From NCBI GenBank assembly GCA_031553875.1, contig JAVBKU010000008.1, positions 1 to 64,000 of the forward strand: a stretch of 64,000 bases of DNA, given 5' to 3'. The first letter of the stretch is position 1. The number at the start of each line of letters is the position of its first letter. This DNA is from JAVBKU01 sp031553875. GTDB taxonomy: Bacteria; Bacteroidota; Bacteroidia; Bacteroidales; Rikenellaceae. A program made the position numbers and the translations under genes. Below are positions 47,498-55,159 of the stretch, one piece after another. The notes beneath the pieces were generated by a model. That model made no database searches, was not told the origin of the DNA, and saw nothing but the letters and a program-made list of their open reading frames with translations.

Positions 47498-48994
47498 TTA
47501 TTTGTCGAATCTCAACCGGTGGGCATGTCCCTCGGCTATCTCCTTGTCATAGATGGGGCTCATGAAGATGAACGCCATGCTCATGTAAATTATAATACCG
47601 GTGGGAAGCTGTCCCAGGATCTCATTACCGTACGCCGACACCATGATACCGAATATCCCTGCTGTCAGCGCGGCGACAATTCCGCGCAATTCGGGGTCTT
47701 TGAGCCGGAACAGGGATAAATAACACCCCTTGAGCAGTGCGTAGAACAGTATCATAAGGTGCATGGCCAATCCGATTATCCCCGTTTCCGTCCAGATGAG
47801 CACGTACCACGAGTCGGTGGGTATCTGCGACAGGAAGGCGTTGGGTGCGTAGGCCTTGGCTTTACCGCCGCCCATTCCCAGCCCCGAGCCGAAGGGTTTA
47901 TCCTTCATGTAGTCCCATAGCAGTTTCTGGTTATCCAGTCGTACGTTGAGCGAAGCGTCGTCCCTGTTGAACGTGCTTCGCATTCGCCTTATGAGCGCGT
48001 TGCCCTGCCCGATAGTCGTAAAATTAAAGAAGGCGAAGGCTGCAAAGAGGGCCGCCGCTCCCAGCAGCATGATGCTCGTACGCTTGGATATCATCAGGTA
48101 GATGGCATATCCTGTGAAGGGCACGATCAACGCCCCGCGCGTACCGGAGATGGTCATACCGTAAGCGGCAAGGAATGCCACAGCGAAGAAGTATAGTTTG
48201 TACCACTTGTTTTTACAGTATAACCCCACAATGGAAAATACCACCATCGCCAACCCCATCCCAGAGCCGAACGTACCCGCGTCGGTGTAGAATGAGAAGT
48301 AGCGGATACCCGAATAGATGATGTGGGTGGTCATACCCCCGCTCTCGTAGAGCCAGCGTTTCTCGAAAGCGTCGAATCCGAACGTGCGCTGTATCTGGGC
48401 CTTGAGTACCGCCGTGAGGGTCAGTATCGACCATATCACCAGGATCCTCTGCAGGTCCCTGTAGCGGTAGAAAATTATGGGGGTGAGCACGGCGGTGAAG
48501 AAGAAGTAGAGCGAGATACCTCGTATGGAGGTCATCCATCCCTGGATGGTCCCCATCGGGTTGAACAGCTCCATAAGACAGTAGATGAACCATATGAGGG
48601 CGGCGAACATCAGCCCCGTTTTGGCGTTCTTCCACGGTACCGCCTTGTAGCAGGAGCGTATGAGCAGCACCGCTATGGAGATCATTATCAGCGAGTCGAG
48701 CACCACGCCCCCCATCAGCGAGGGGATATAGCGTATCATCCCCATGATGTAGTAATTCAGGACGAACAGCGCGGTATAAGCCCAATAGGGACTGTTGAGG
48801 GCGTAGATGGCGGCGTAAAGCAACAGCGGCAGAGCCGAGAATATAAGGCCGAATATCAGGCCCATCTTCACAGTCACGTAGCCTACGGCGAGGGATCCGA
48901 GGAGTAGCCCCGTGAACATCACCGTCTGCGGAGAAAAAAACGCACTCTTGTATTTGTCGAATTCTGCCACGATCTCAATACTTCCGTAACTCAC
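47498..48994 (-). CDS. O-antigen polymerase/ligase-like membrane protein (Wzy/WaaL family)
   Basis: 498 residues with about 11-12 membrane helices. The Wzy_C-type region has YFSFYTDAGTFGSGMGLAM, MTISGTRGALIVPFTGYAIYL and, after a large periplasmic loop, RLDNQKLLWDYMKDKPFGSGLGMGGG and WYVLIWTETGIIGLAMHLMILFYALLKG, the arrangement of polymerases and O-antigen ligases. In this locus polymerisation of flipped repeat units is most likely. It is separated from the chain-length gene by a strong terminator hairpin. Confidence 0.88.
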   Translation of the reverse strand: MSYGSIEIVAEFDKYKSAFFSPQTVMFTGLLLGSLAVGYVTVKMGLIFGLIFSALPLLLYAAIYALNSPYWAYTALFVLNYYIMGMIRYIPSLMGGVVLDSLIMISIAVLLIRSCYKAVPWKNAKTGLMFAALIWFIYCLMELFNPMGTIQGWMTSIRGISLYFFFTAVLTPIIFYRYRDLQRILVIWSILTLTAVLKAQIQRTFGFDAFEKRWLYESGGMTTHIIYSGIRYFSFYTDAGTFGSGMGLAMVVFSIVGLYCKNKWYKLYFFAVAFLAAYGMTISGTRGALIVPFTGYAIYLMISKRTSIMLLGAAALFAAFAFFNFTTIGQGNALIRRMRSTFNRDDASLNVRLDNQKLLWDYMKDKPFGSGLGMGGGKAKAYAPNAFLSQIPTDSWYVLIWTETGIIGLAMHLMILFYALLKGCYLSLFRLKDPELRGIVAALTAGIFGIMVSAYGNEILGQLPTGIIIYMSMAFIFMSPIYDKEIAEGHAHRLRFDK

Positions 48995-49032
48995 CCTTTT
49001 ACCCTGCAGGCCGGGTAGCGCCTTTGTATATG

Positions 49033-49069
49033 AAAGGATGGTGCCGCCTTCTAAGCGGCACCATCCTTT
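49033..49069 (-). terminator. Terminator or attenuator between chain-length and polymerase genes
   Basis: A perfect 15-bp stem AAAGGATGGTGCCGC / GCGGCACCATCCTTT starts only 7 nt past the stop at 49077. No consensus promoter is seen between it and the polymerase start at 48994, so transcription must read through or start at an unrecognised site. Confidence 0.8.
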
Positions 49070-49076
49070 GAGATAT

Positions 49077-51230
49077 TTACGATCCTACGGCGGTCAGACC
49101 GAAGTGGTACAGGCGGTAGCCGAGTTTTCTCAGATATGTGTACGGCGGCAGCAGGCCTGTGAAGTTCTGCACCACTTCCCTCTGCGCCTTGGTCAGGCAG
49201 AAGAACAGGGGAGTCTCGCCCACTATCTCCTTGAGCTTGTCGAAGAGCAGCTGGTCGGTGTCGTCCCACACCCTGTTGGCCCTTGTGGTGAGGATGTTCA
49301 CCGATGCGCCACGCAACAGGTCGCCGGGGATGGACGATTCCAGGAGGTTCTTGTATTCTATGATCACAACATCCTCATTATCGGGCTGGTAGAGCTCTTC
49401 GACATTACGTGCCATGTGGAACTCCTTGGTGTCGGAGTCGAAGTCGGTCTCCCACGAGAGGATCCTTACCTTCATACCCATGCCTCCCCAGTACTCGGCC
49501 AGCTGTTCGGAAAGATAACTCTTGCCGTCCTGCTTTTCGGTACTCAACACGTTTATTATATTGGTCTTATCCGGCTTGAACAGGTTCAGTATGGCATTGC
49601 TCATGAACTGGGTCGCAAGGTCGGTACACATCTTATTATATGCCCGTCCCCGTATCTTGTCCGCAGGGAATGCCCCGAGCACCGTTCCCGAAGTGAGTCG
49701 CTCGGTGCGGGTCTTGTCGCGCAGGGTGCGGTCGAGGAGTTCGATGAGGATGAACATACCCATCAGGAATATGAACGTACCTATGAAACCTGCCGCCACC
49801 ATCAGCTTACGCTTCGTGGGCATGGCCGCGATGGGGTATGTGGGCGGGTTGATGATCTTGAGCGTGGCCGAAGTCATCTGCAGGTTCTTCTGGCGCAGGC
49901 GGGCGGCGTTCAAACTGTTGAGCACCGACAGGTACGACTGCTCCGTGAAGTTAATCTCCCTCTCCTTGCGCTTGATGGTCGAACCGATGGGCGAGAAGTA
50001 GGCGTACTGCTTGTCGAGCTCGAAACGGCGCATGCGCATTACGTTCAGCTCGGCCTTGGCCTTCTCGTAGCGGATCAGCTCGGCGAGCCACTGTTCTACG
50101 ACCGTGGATGTCGACAGACCCTCCTTGGTGAAGGAGTGGGTGCTCATCTCCTCGGCGAAGTTGGTGAAGTCCTTTTCCGCGACGGCCAGCTGCTTCCTAA
50201 GTACCGGCAGGCTCGGGGCCTCGCGTACCAGTGAGTCTGACCCGAACGATTCGAGGGTCACGATCTTGGCGGTGAGGTCGGAGATCACATTCAGCTTATT
50301 GATGAAGATACCGTTGTTACGCAGCTGCTTCACATGCTCCTCGATCCTGGCCTCGAGCTGGTTGACCATCTTCTCCGAACCGTCGTGGGCAAGGAGGATG
50401 TCCTCGTAGCGGATCTCGAAGTCGCGGCCTAAGGCGGCGATATACTTTGTCTGCTCGTCGTAGTTGATCACCCTCATCTTCACGTTGTAGTTGGTCAGCG
50501 AGTCCTCGGCGATGCGCAGCAGTTTGCCGATACGGGCCAGCTCAGCCTCGAAGTAGGCGATAACGTTGTTGGTCTCCCCGAATCGCAGGTCCTCGTACTG
50601 CTTGATGAACTCCTCGTTGAGGATCACAAGGGTGTGATATGCAATACCCGGGTCGTCGGCGCTGTATCTCACCTCCAACATATCACTGTTGGCCAGGCGG
50701 CGGATGGTGATCTTGCTCAGGGCCTCGTAGCTGTAGTGGCGGTGCGACCAGTTGAACAGACCGTAGACGAAGTTCTTGGGACTCGACTTCTCATAGGCAT
50801 AGAGGTTGTCGAGGGTTTTCCTCTCGGAGGTTTTGTCGATCAAAGCCAGCACCTCCTTGGGCGTCTTTCGCAGTATACTGCGGTAGTGCGCCGCGGTGAT
50901 GTAGTTGTTGTCTTTGTCGGGGTCGCCGTACATCATGTGCTGGGCATACAGGCGCATCGACACGTGCTTGAGCGTGCTCTGCGACGATATGATGTTGGCG
51001 AGGTTGTCCATCGCGTTGTTCACCGTGTTCCAGTCGTGGCGCTCGGAGCCGCCCGACTCGATGTTGAACCCGGAGACCACACCGGTGTATATGGTGGTCT
51101 TCACGTCGTAGGACTGCGGAAGGTCGGCCGTCATCAGGTAAATGAGTATGGCTACGGCTGTAGGGCCGATTATCAGCCAATAACGTCTGCTGTACAATAG
51201 ACGGAAGACGTATATGAATGAACTCATCAT
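49077..51230 (-). CDS. Wzc/GumC-like chain-length protein with degenerate BY-kinase domain
   Basis: 717 residues. Wzz-type layout: a first membrane helix (about 18-38), a large periplasmic coiled-coil region to about 470 ending with the Pro-rich INPPTYPIAAMPTKRK, and a second helix (about 475-500). A P-loop domain follows: VLSTEKQDGKSYLSEQL retains GKS, but Walker A' reads ILSWETDFD and Walker B IIEYKNLL, each lacking the key Asp of BY-kinases. There is no C-terminal Tyr cluster. It probably sets chain length and forms the export channel without tyrosine-kinase activity. Confidence 0.88.
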   Translation of the reverse strand: MMSSFIYVFRLLYSRRYWLIIGPTAVAILIYLMTADLPQSYDVKTTIYTGVVSGFNIESGGSERHDWNTVNNAMDNLANIISSQSTLKHVSMRLYAQHMMYGDPDKDNNYITAAHYRSILRKTPKEVLALIDKTSERKTLDNLYAYEKSSPKNFVYGLFNWSHRHYSYEALSKITIRRLANSDMLEVRYSADDPGIAYHTLVILNEEFIKQYEDLRFGETNNVIAYFEAELARIGKLLRIAEDSLTNYNVKMRVINYDEQTKYIAALGRDFEIRYEDILLAHDGSEKMVNQLEARIEEHVKQLRNNGIFINKLNVISDLTAKIVTLESFGSDSLVREAPSLPVLRKQLAVAEKDFTNFAEEMSTHSFTKEGLSTSTVVEQWLAELIRYEKAKAELNVMRMRRFELDKQYAYFSPIGSTIKRKEREINFTEQSYLSVLNSLNAARLRQKNLQMTSATLKIINPPTYPIAAMPTKRKLMVAAGFIGTFIFLMGMFILIELLDRTLRDKTRTERLTSGTVLGAFPADKIRGRAYNKMCTDLATQFMSNAILNLFKPDKTNIINVLSTEKQDGKSYLSEQLAEYWGGMGMKVRILSWETDFDSDTKEFHMARNVEELYQPDNEDVVIIEYKNLLESSIPGDLLRGASVNILTTRANRVWDDTDQLLFDKLKEIVGETPLFFCLTKAQREVVQNFTGLLPPYTYLRKLGYRLYHFGLTAVGS

Positions 51231-51254
51231 AGCTGCAGAGTGTTTTTGTGGTTT

Positions 51255-52040
51255 TTATTTGCTTATTATCCTTGTCTTGGAGAGTATCTCGAGCCTCAGC
51301 AGGGCGTTGTTGAGAGCAGCGCGGGTGTCTTCGTAGCTGCTGACGTTCTGCGTGAGGATGTTCTTCTGGCGGCTGAGGGTCTGTGCGTCGACCTTGCCGT
51401 TGATAAAGTCAAGCTCGGTCACCTTGTACTGTGCCGAAGATATGGTCACAGCCTCTGCAAGGGCCCTTAGCATCGAGAGGTTGCGCACGGCGTCGGTGTA
51501 CGACTGCACGATGAGCAGGTCCCTGTCGTCGAGCCATCTGTTGGCCTCCATCTCGGTCTGCCTCACGCGGGCCATCTGGCCTTTGATCCTGTTGCGGCGG
51601 TCGAATATTTCTATAAGGGGGAACGAAACCGACGCGCCCACGGCCCAATACAACTGGGCCCTGTCGTAGAACCGGTTATACGTAGGGACGTCGAAATCCT
51701 CGTACCAGGTATTGTCGTTGGTGCGTCCGTACTGGTAGTTGGCGTTGAGTTTGAAGTAGGTGAGCCAGTTACGCTTGATCGATTTCAGTTTGCTGATCTC
51801 CTCGAGGTTACGCTCGTTGTAGTAGCGCACCACGGGGTTATTCCTCGCATTCTCCAGCAGGGTGGTCAGCGGGGGAAGGCTTATGCGCATGTAGTCCTCG
51901 GCCGTGAGGTCGTTGATATTACTCAACGACGGAGCGGGAGTTATCACTTCGCTGTTGGGATTATACTCCGGTATCTGGGCTCCTGCGCTCACCGCGGCGA
52001 GCAGAGCTATCATCAGAGGTAAAATCTTCCTAATCATCAT
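51255..52040 (-). CDS. Half-length TolC-family outer-membrane protein
   Basis: 261 residues with a signal peptide (MMIRKILPLMIALLAAVSAGAQ). One TolC repeat: LTTLLENARNNPVVRYYNERNLEEISKLKSIKRNWLTYFKLNANY, the SVSFPLIEIFDRRNRIKGQMARVRQTEMEANR strand-helix junction, and a final helix with TELDFINGKVDAQTLSRQKNILTQNV. Classical TolC proteins have two such repeats in about 450 residues; here a single half is present and may assemble as a higher oligomer. Its place between the initiating transferase and the chain-length gene suggests an outer-membrane export role instead of Wza. Confidence 0.82.
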   Translation of the reverse strand: MMIRKILPLMIALLAAVSAGAQIPEYNPNSEVITPAPSLSNINDLTAEDYMRISLPPLTTLLENARNNPVVRYYNERNLEEISKLKSIKRNWLTYFKLNANYQYGRTNDNTWYEDFDVPTYNRFYDRAQLYWAVGASVSFPLIEIFDRRNRIKGQMARVRQTEMEANRWLDDRDLLIVQSYTDAVRNLSMLRALAEAVTISSAQYKVTELDFINGKVDAQTLSRQKNILTQNVSSYEDTRAALNNALLRLEILSKTRIISK

Positions 52041-52056
52041 CGGTCAAGTAATTTCA

Positions 52057-53235
52057 TTAGACGTTTTCTTTCTGAACGAAGGCCGTAATGGTCCTGAACA
52101 GTATCTTTATATCCATGCAGAACGAATAGTTCTTGGCATACTCTATATCAAGCTGTTTACGCTCCTCGGCCGACATCTTGCCCGCGCCGCCGCGCTTTTC
52201 CACCTGCCACAGCCCCGTAAGTCCCGAGGGCGCCATGAAACGGTTGATGTATTCGTCGCTGGTGAGCACCTCGGCCTCGTAGAGGGGCAGGGGGCGGTTA
52301 CCCACCACGGACATATCCCCTCGCAGTATGTTGAAGAGCTGCGGCAGTTCGTCGATGCTGTACTTGCGGATTATGCGGCCCACTTTGGTGATCCTGGGGT
52401 CGTTCTCCAGTTTTACGAAGGCGTTCTCCTGCTCCAGGCTCTTGGTGGTGCGGTATTCCGGTTCGGCGATGGCGAAGTCGTCGGATATGAGCATCATATC
52501 GGTGTCGTCGCCCACCACGGGTATGTCGTTGTCACCCAGGGCTATCTGGGCCATCTTCATGTCGGCGTCGTCGCTGTACTGGTTGAGATCCTTCAGCTCC
52601 TTGAGGCGCTGGTCGGCGTTCTTGTACATCGAGCGGAACTTCAGGAAGTTGAAAGTGTGGTAGTTGCTACCCACCCTCTTGACGCTGTATATCACCGGCC
52701 CGCGGCTTTCGATCTTGATGGCCAGGGCGGTGATGATAAATACGGGCGAAAGGAATATTATCGCTCCCAACGAGAAGGCTATATCGAAGGCGCGCTTCCA
52801 CAGGGGCAGCTTGAAACCCTCGATCTTATCACCCTTCACGTTCTTGGCCGTGAGGCTCTTGCGGTACTTGAGGATAAATTCCAGCGATGCCTCGAAGGTT
52901 TTCTTCTCGATCCTCGACGATACGCTGTCGTTGACCCCGCTTTTCGAGTACAGCTTCCGTTCGTCGTCCGTAAGCGGGGCGTCGGATACGAGGATTATGT
53001 AAGAGTCGGGGAATTTCTTGCGCAGGTATCGTATCTGCTCCGAATCTTCGGCCGGCATCCACTTCTCGAACAGCAGTATCACGTCGCTCTTTTGAACGTC
53101 GGAACAGTTCTTGTTGAGATATCTTTCGGCGGTGATGTAATCGGGAACGGTTTTGAGGGTACCTCCCCCGGAGCAGGCGTCGAGGCGCTCGCTCGCAGAT
53201 TTGTCAAGACCTATGTACAGTAACTGCAGGTTCAT
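52057..53235 (-). CDS. Phosphoglycosyl transferase (bacterial sugar transferase) with receiver-like N-terminus
   Basis: 392 residues. The C-terminal region is a monotopic phosphoglycosyl transferase: membrane hairpin and start PLWKRAFDIAFSLGAIIFLSPVFIITALAIKIESRGPVIY, catalytic block FNFLKFRSMYKNAD, then, after an insertion of about 75 residues, KVGRIIRKYSIDELPQLFNILRGDMSVVGNRPLP and GLTGLWQV. It initiates the repeat unit on undecaprenyl phosphate. The first 125 residues look like a receiver fold (LQLLYIG, SDVILLFEKW, SYIILVSDAP, GVNDSVSSRIEKK) without the phospho-Asp or Lys. The usual WbaP multi-helix N-terminus is absent. A stand-alone receiver gene lies 9 nt upstream. Confidence 0.92.
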   Translation of the reverse strand: MNLQLLYIGLDKSASERLDACSGGGTLKTVPDYITAERYLNKNCSDVQKSDVILLFEKWMPAEDSEQIRYLRKKFPDSYIILVSDAPLTDDERKLYSKSGVNDSVSSRIEKKTFEASLEFILKYRKSLTAKNVKGDKIEGFKLPLWKRAFDIAFSLGAIIFLSPVFIITALAIKIESRGPVIYSVKRVGSNYHTFNFLKFRSMYKNADQRLKELKDLNQYSDDADMKMAQIALGDNDIPVVGDDTDMMLISDDFAIAEPEYRTTKSLEQENAFVKLENDPRITKVGRIIRKYSIDELPQLFNILRGDMSVVGNRPLPLYEAEVLTSDEYINRFMAPSGLTGLWQVEKRGGAGKMSAEERKQLDIEYAKNYSFCMDIKILFRTITAFVQKENV

Positions 53236-53244
53236 CTACGTGGC

Positions 53245-53610
53245 CTACTTCATCAGCTTTTGTATCCTGATCTTCAGCTCCATCGGGTTGAAAGGTTTGA
53301 CTATATAATCATCCGCTCCCTCCTGCAGCAGGCGTATGCGCTCGCTGCTGCTGTCCTCGCCGGAGAGCATGATGATGGGAATGTCCTTGAACAGTTCGTT
53401 GTGCTTGATGTAGGTGAGGAATTCGTCGCCGCGCATCTCAGGCATCCTGATGTCGGAGATGATAAGGTCGGGCCTGTTACCGTCCTGCAGCCAGGCGATA
53501 CCCTTGATGGGGTTGTCGAAATAGGTGCAGTCGTAGTCGGCGGCCATGTAGATCATGATCACCTTTGCGATAACTTCCTTGTCGTCGAGAATGAGTATTT
53601 TCTTCTTCAT
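53245..53610 (-). CDS. Receiver-only response regulator heading the exopolysaccharide locus
   Basis: 121 residues (MKKKILILDDKEV; an ATG six codons upstream is possible). Complete receiver: acidic pair DD at 9-10, phospho-acceptor Asp53 (LIISDIRMPEMRGDE), Ser83 (IIMLSGEDS) and Lys105 (YIVKPFNP). No output domain. It is 9 nt from the phosphoglycosyl transferase gene, so it probably controls polysaccharide synthesis by protein contact rather than by DNA binding (inference). Confidence 0.92.
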   Translation of the reverse strand: MKKKILILDDKEVIAKVIMIYMAADYDCTYFDNPIKGIAWLQDGNRPDLIISDIRMPEMRGDEFLTYIKHNELFKDIPIIMLSGEDSSSERIRLLQEGADDYIVKPFNPMELKIRIQKLMK

Positions 53611-53829
53611 AGTTGATGCTCGAATCATTACTTTCGTACACGAAATGACGGGCTTGTTTTAGCTCAGGACCCCGGAATCTAAGTTCCAGGCCGGGACGAC
53701 CCGCGAAAATCCCCTCTGTTCTCACGCCGGCCGAACCAGCCCGCACCAACCAAAGGATATGTCTTCGCCCTACTGCAGCTATACCTCCCGGACACACGTC
53801 CGTATTTCGTTATAGGATACAATACACCA

Positions 53830-53860
53830 CAAATATACCCTGTTTTGTCATATTTAAAAA
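53830..53860 (-). promoter_or_regulatory. Possible promoter of the exopolysaccharide locus
   Basis: TATATTTG (53830-53837) on the minus strand; the -33 position holds only a T-run. The resulting leader of about 210 nt contains CGGAC-gtgt-GTCCG and other GC-rich hairpin potential. No inverted repeats of the phase-variable type were seen around it. Confidence 0.45.
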
Positions 53861-53906
53861 ATCGTCCGGCGGCATTAAGGCGCCTATAAACGGTAGTTTT
53901 GGGTTT

Positions 53907-53996
53907 ATTACTTTCCGGGTCGAAATCTCCCGGGCGGCAAATCCCCTCGTAGACGATAACTGGCGGGGGATACAGGCGATTTGTCCGCCTTTTTTT
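53907..53996 (+). ncRNA. Candidate small RNA with intrinsic terminator
   Basis: TAGTTTTG at 53894-53901 is a possible -7 box (no good -33). About 90 nt follow with CCGGG-N9-CCCGG and then a large hairpin GGCGG-CAAATC-CCCTCG / CGGGGG-GATTTG-CCGCC (53933-53989) ended by TTTTTTT. No plus-strand gene precedes it, so the terminator must belong to a short noncoding transcript or be incidental. The 14-nt loop shares ACGATAACTG with the hairpin at 27.5 kb. Confidence 0.45.
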
Positions 53997-54067
53997 AATT
54001 TCAAAAATGTTGATATCTTGATGATAAAATTATGGCCGTATCCCTTGCAGTGGCGTATATCAGAGCT

Positions 54068-55159
54068 TTATGCAGGAGGATAGCAGAGAAGTATCGACAT
54101 TTCCTCCTCGGCGATCCATTCCAATGTGCCGGTCGAGGCGGGGATAAATATCTCGTCGCCCGCGTTTACCTTCATGTCTCCCGTTGCGGTTGATAACGTT
54201 CCTGTGCCACTGTATATTATGGCCACCATAAAATCGCCCGTGGGCGCTGTCGTGGCGGTGGTGCGTACCGTGAGTTCCGAAAGCGAGAAACAGTCGGTGT
54301 GGCGCGGACCTATCAACCGGCGTAGGGTCGAATTTTTGTCATCCGTGACGATCTCGGGCTTTATTTTCCACTTTGACATGGTCTCCTCTAAGGAGTAGCT
54401 GTCGTAGTGGAAACAGTCGAGCATTTTTTCCTCACCCACGCCCTGGTGTACGAGCATGCTGCTGAGTTTGGCCCCGCGCGGGGTGGTCTTCTCCACACGC
54501 ATGGTGTAGTCGGTGGGCTCCTGTATTTCGAGCAGGAAGCATCCGCTGCCGATGGCGTGGGGTACCCCGCCGTTTATGATGAACACGTCGCCGGGCTTTA
54601 CGGGGACCTTGTGCAGCGAGTCGATCATGCCCTGTATGTCTTGCCGTGCGAACAATTCGCCCCACTTTTTCTTGTCCACTCCCGGCTTGAAACCAAAAAG
54701 TACATATGGTTCCTCGCCGTCGATCTCGCGGCCTCCCAGGATATACCACCCCTCTGTCTTGCCAAAGCGCGAGCCCAGGAGCGTTGAGGCGAACTCCTTG
54801 TCGGGGTGCACCTGTATGGTGAGCCGCTCCTGCGAGTCCAATATCTTTATGAGTACCCCCGTGTCGCCATATTTAGCGGTTATGCGCTTGCCCAGGAAGG
54901 CCTCTTTGTCGGAGTCGATTATATCTTTCAGGTAGGCGTCGCCGTCGGGAAGTGTGACCACCGAGAGGCCCTCGTCCGCAGGGCGGTTGTCGCCGCGTGC
55001 GATGACAGTCGAGGCCACCCACTCCTCGGGAGTGTCGCCGTCGGCGGGCTCGGAGCCCCCCATCCAACGGTCGATCATAAGGCCGCCCGAGTAGGTGCGC
55101 CACACGCGGTTGGGCTTCTGTTTCAGGGGTATGGAGGCGTATTTGCGGAGGTCTCTCAT
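54068..55159 (-). CDS. manA: Mannose-6-phosphate isomerase, class I
   Basis: 363 residues. Zinc-binding motifs IQVHPDKEFA (Gln, His) and the downstream Glu/His pair (HKVPVKPGDVFIINGGVPHAIG) fit type I phosphomannose isomerases; LLEIQEPTDYTMRVEK and the C-terminal cupin (GDEIFIPASTGTLEW) complete it. It interconverts fructose-6-P and mannose-6-P, supplying GDP-sugars, so a link to the adjacent exopolysaccharide locus is possible. However, it is translationally coupled (4-nt overlap) to an MFS transporter, which suggests sugar catabolism instead. Confidence 0.9.
   Translation of the reverse strand: MRDLRKYASIPLKQKPNRVWRTYSGGLMIDRWMGGSEPADGDTPEEWVASTVIARGDNRPADEGLSVVTLPDGDAYLKDIIDSDKEAFLGKRITAKYGDTGVLIKILDSQERLTIQVHPDKEFASTLLGSRFGKTEGWYILGGREIDGEEPYVLFGFKPGVDKKKWGELFARQDIQGMIDSLHKVPVKPGDVFIINGGVPHAIGSGCFLLEIQEPTDYTMRVEKTTPRGAKLSSMLVHQGVGEEKMLDCFHYDSYSLEETMSKWKIKPEIVTDDKNSTLRRLIGPRHTDCFSLSELTVRTTATTAPTGDFMVAIIYSGTGTLSTATGDMKVNAGDEIFIPASTGTLEWIAEEEMSILLCYPPA

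Noticed and set aside
49077..49700. Functional BY-kinase domain in the chain-length protein
   Set aside because: Walker A' and Walker B aspartates and the C-terminal Tyr cluster are missing.
53629..54067. Invertible (phase-variable) promoter or UpxY/UpxZ-type antiterminator for the exopolysaccharide locus
   Set aside because: No pair of inverted repeats flanking the candidate promoter was found, and the first gene encodes a receiver protein, not a NusG-like factor.
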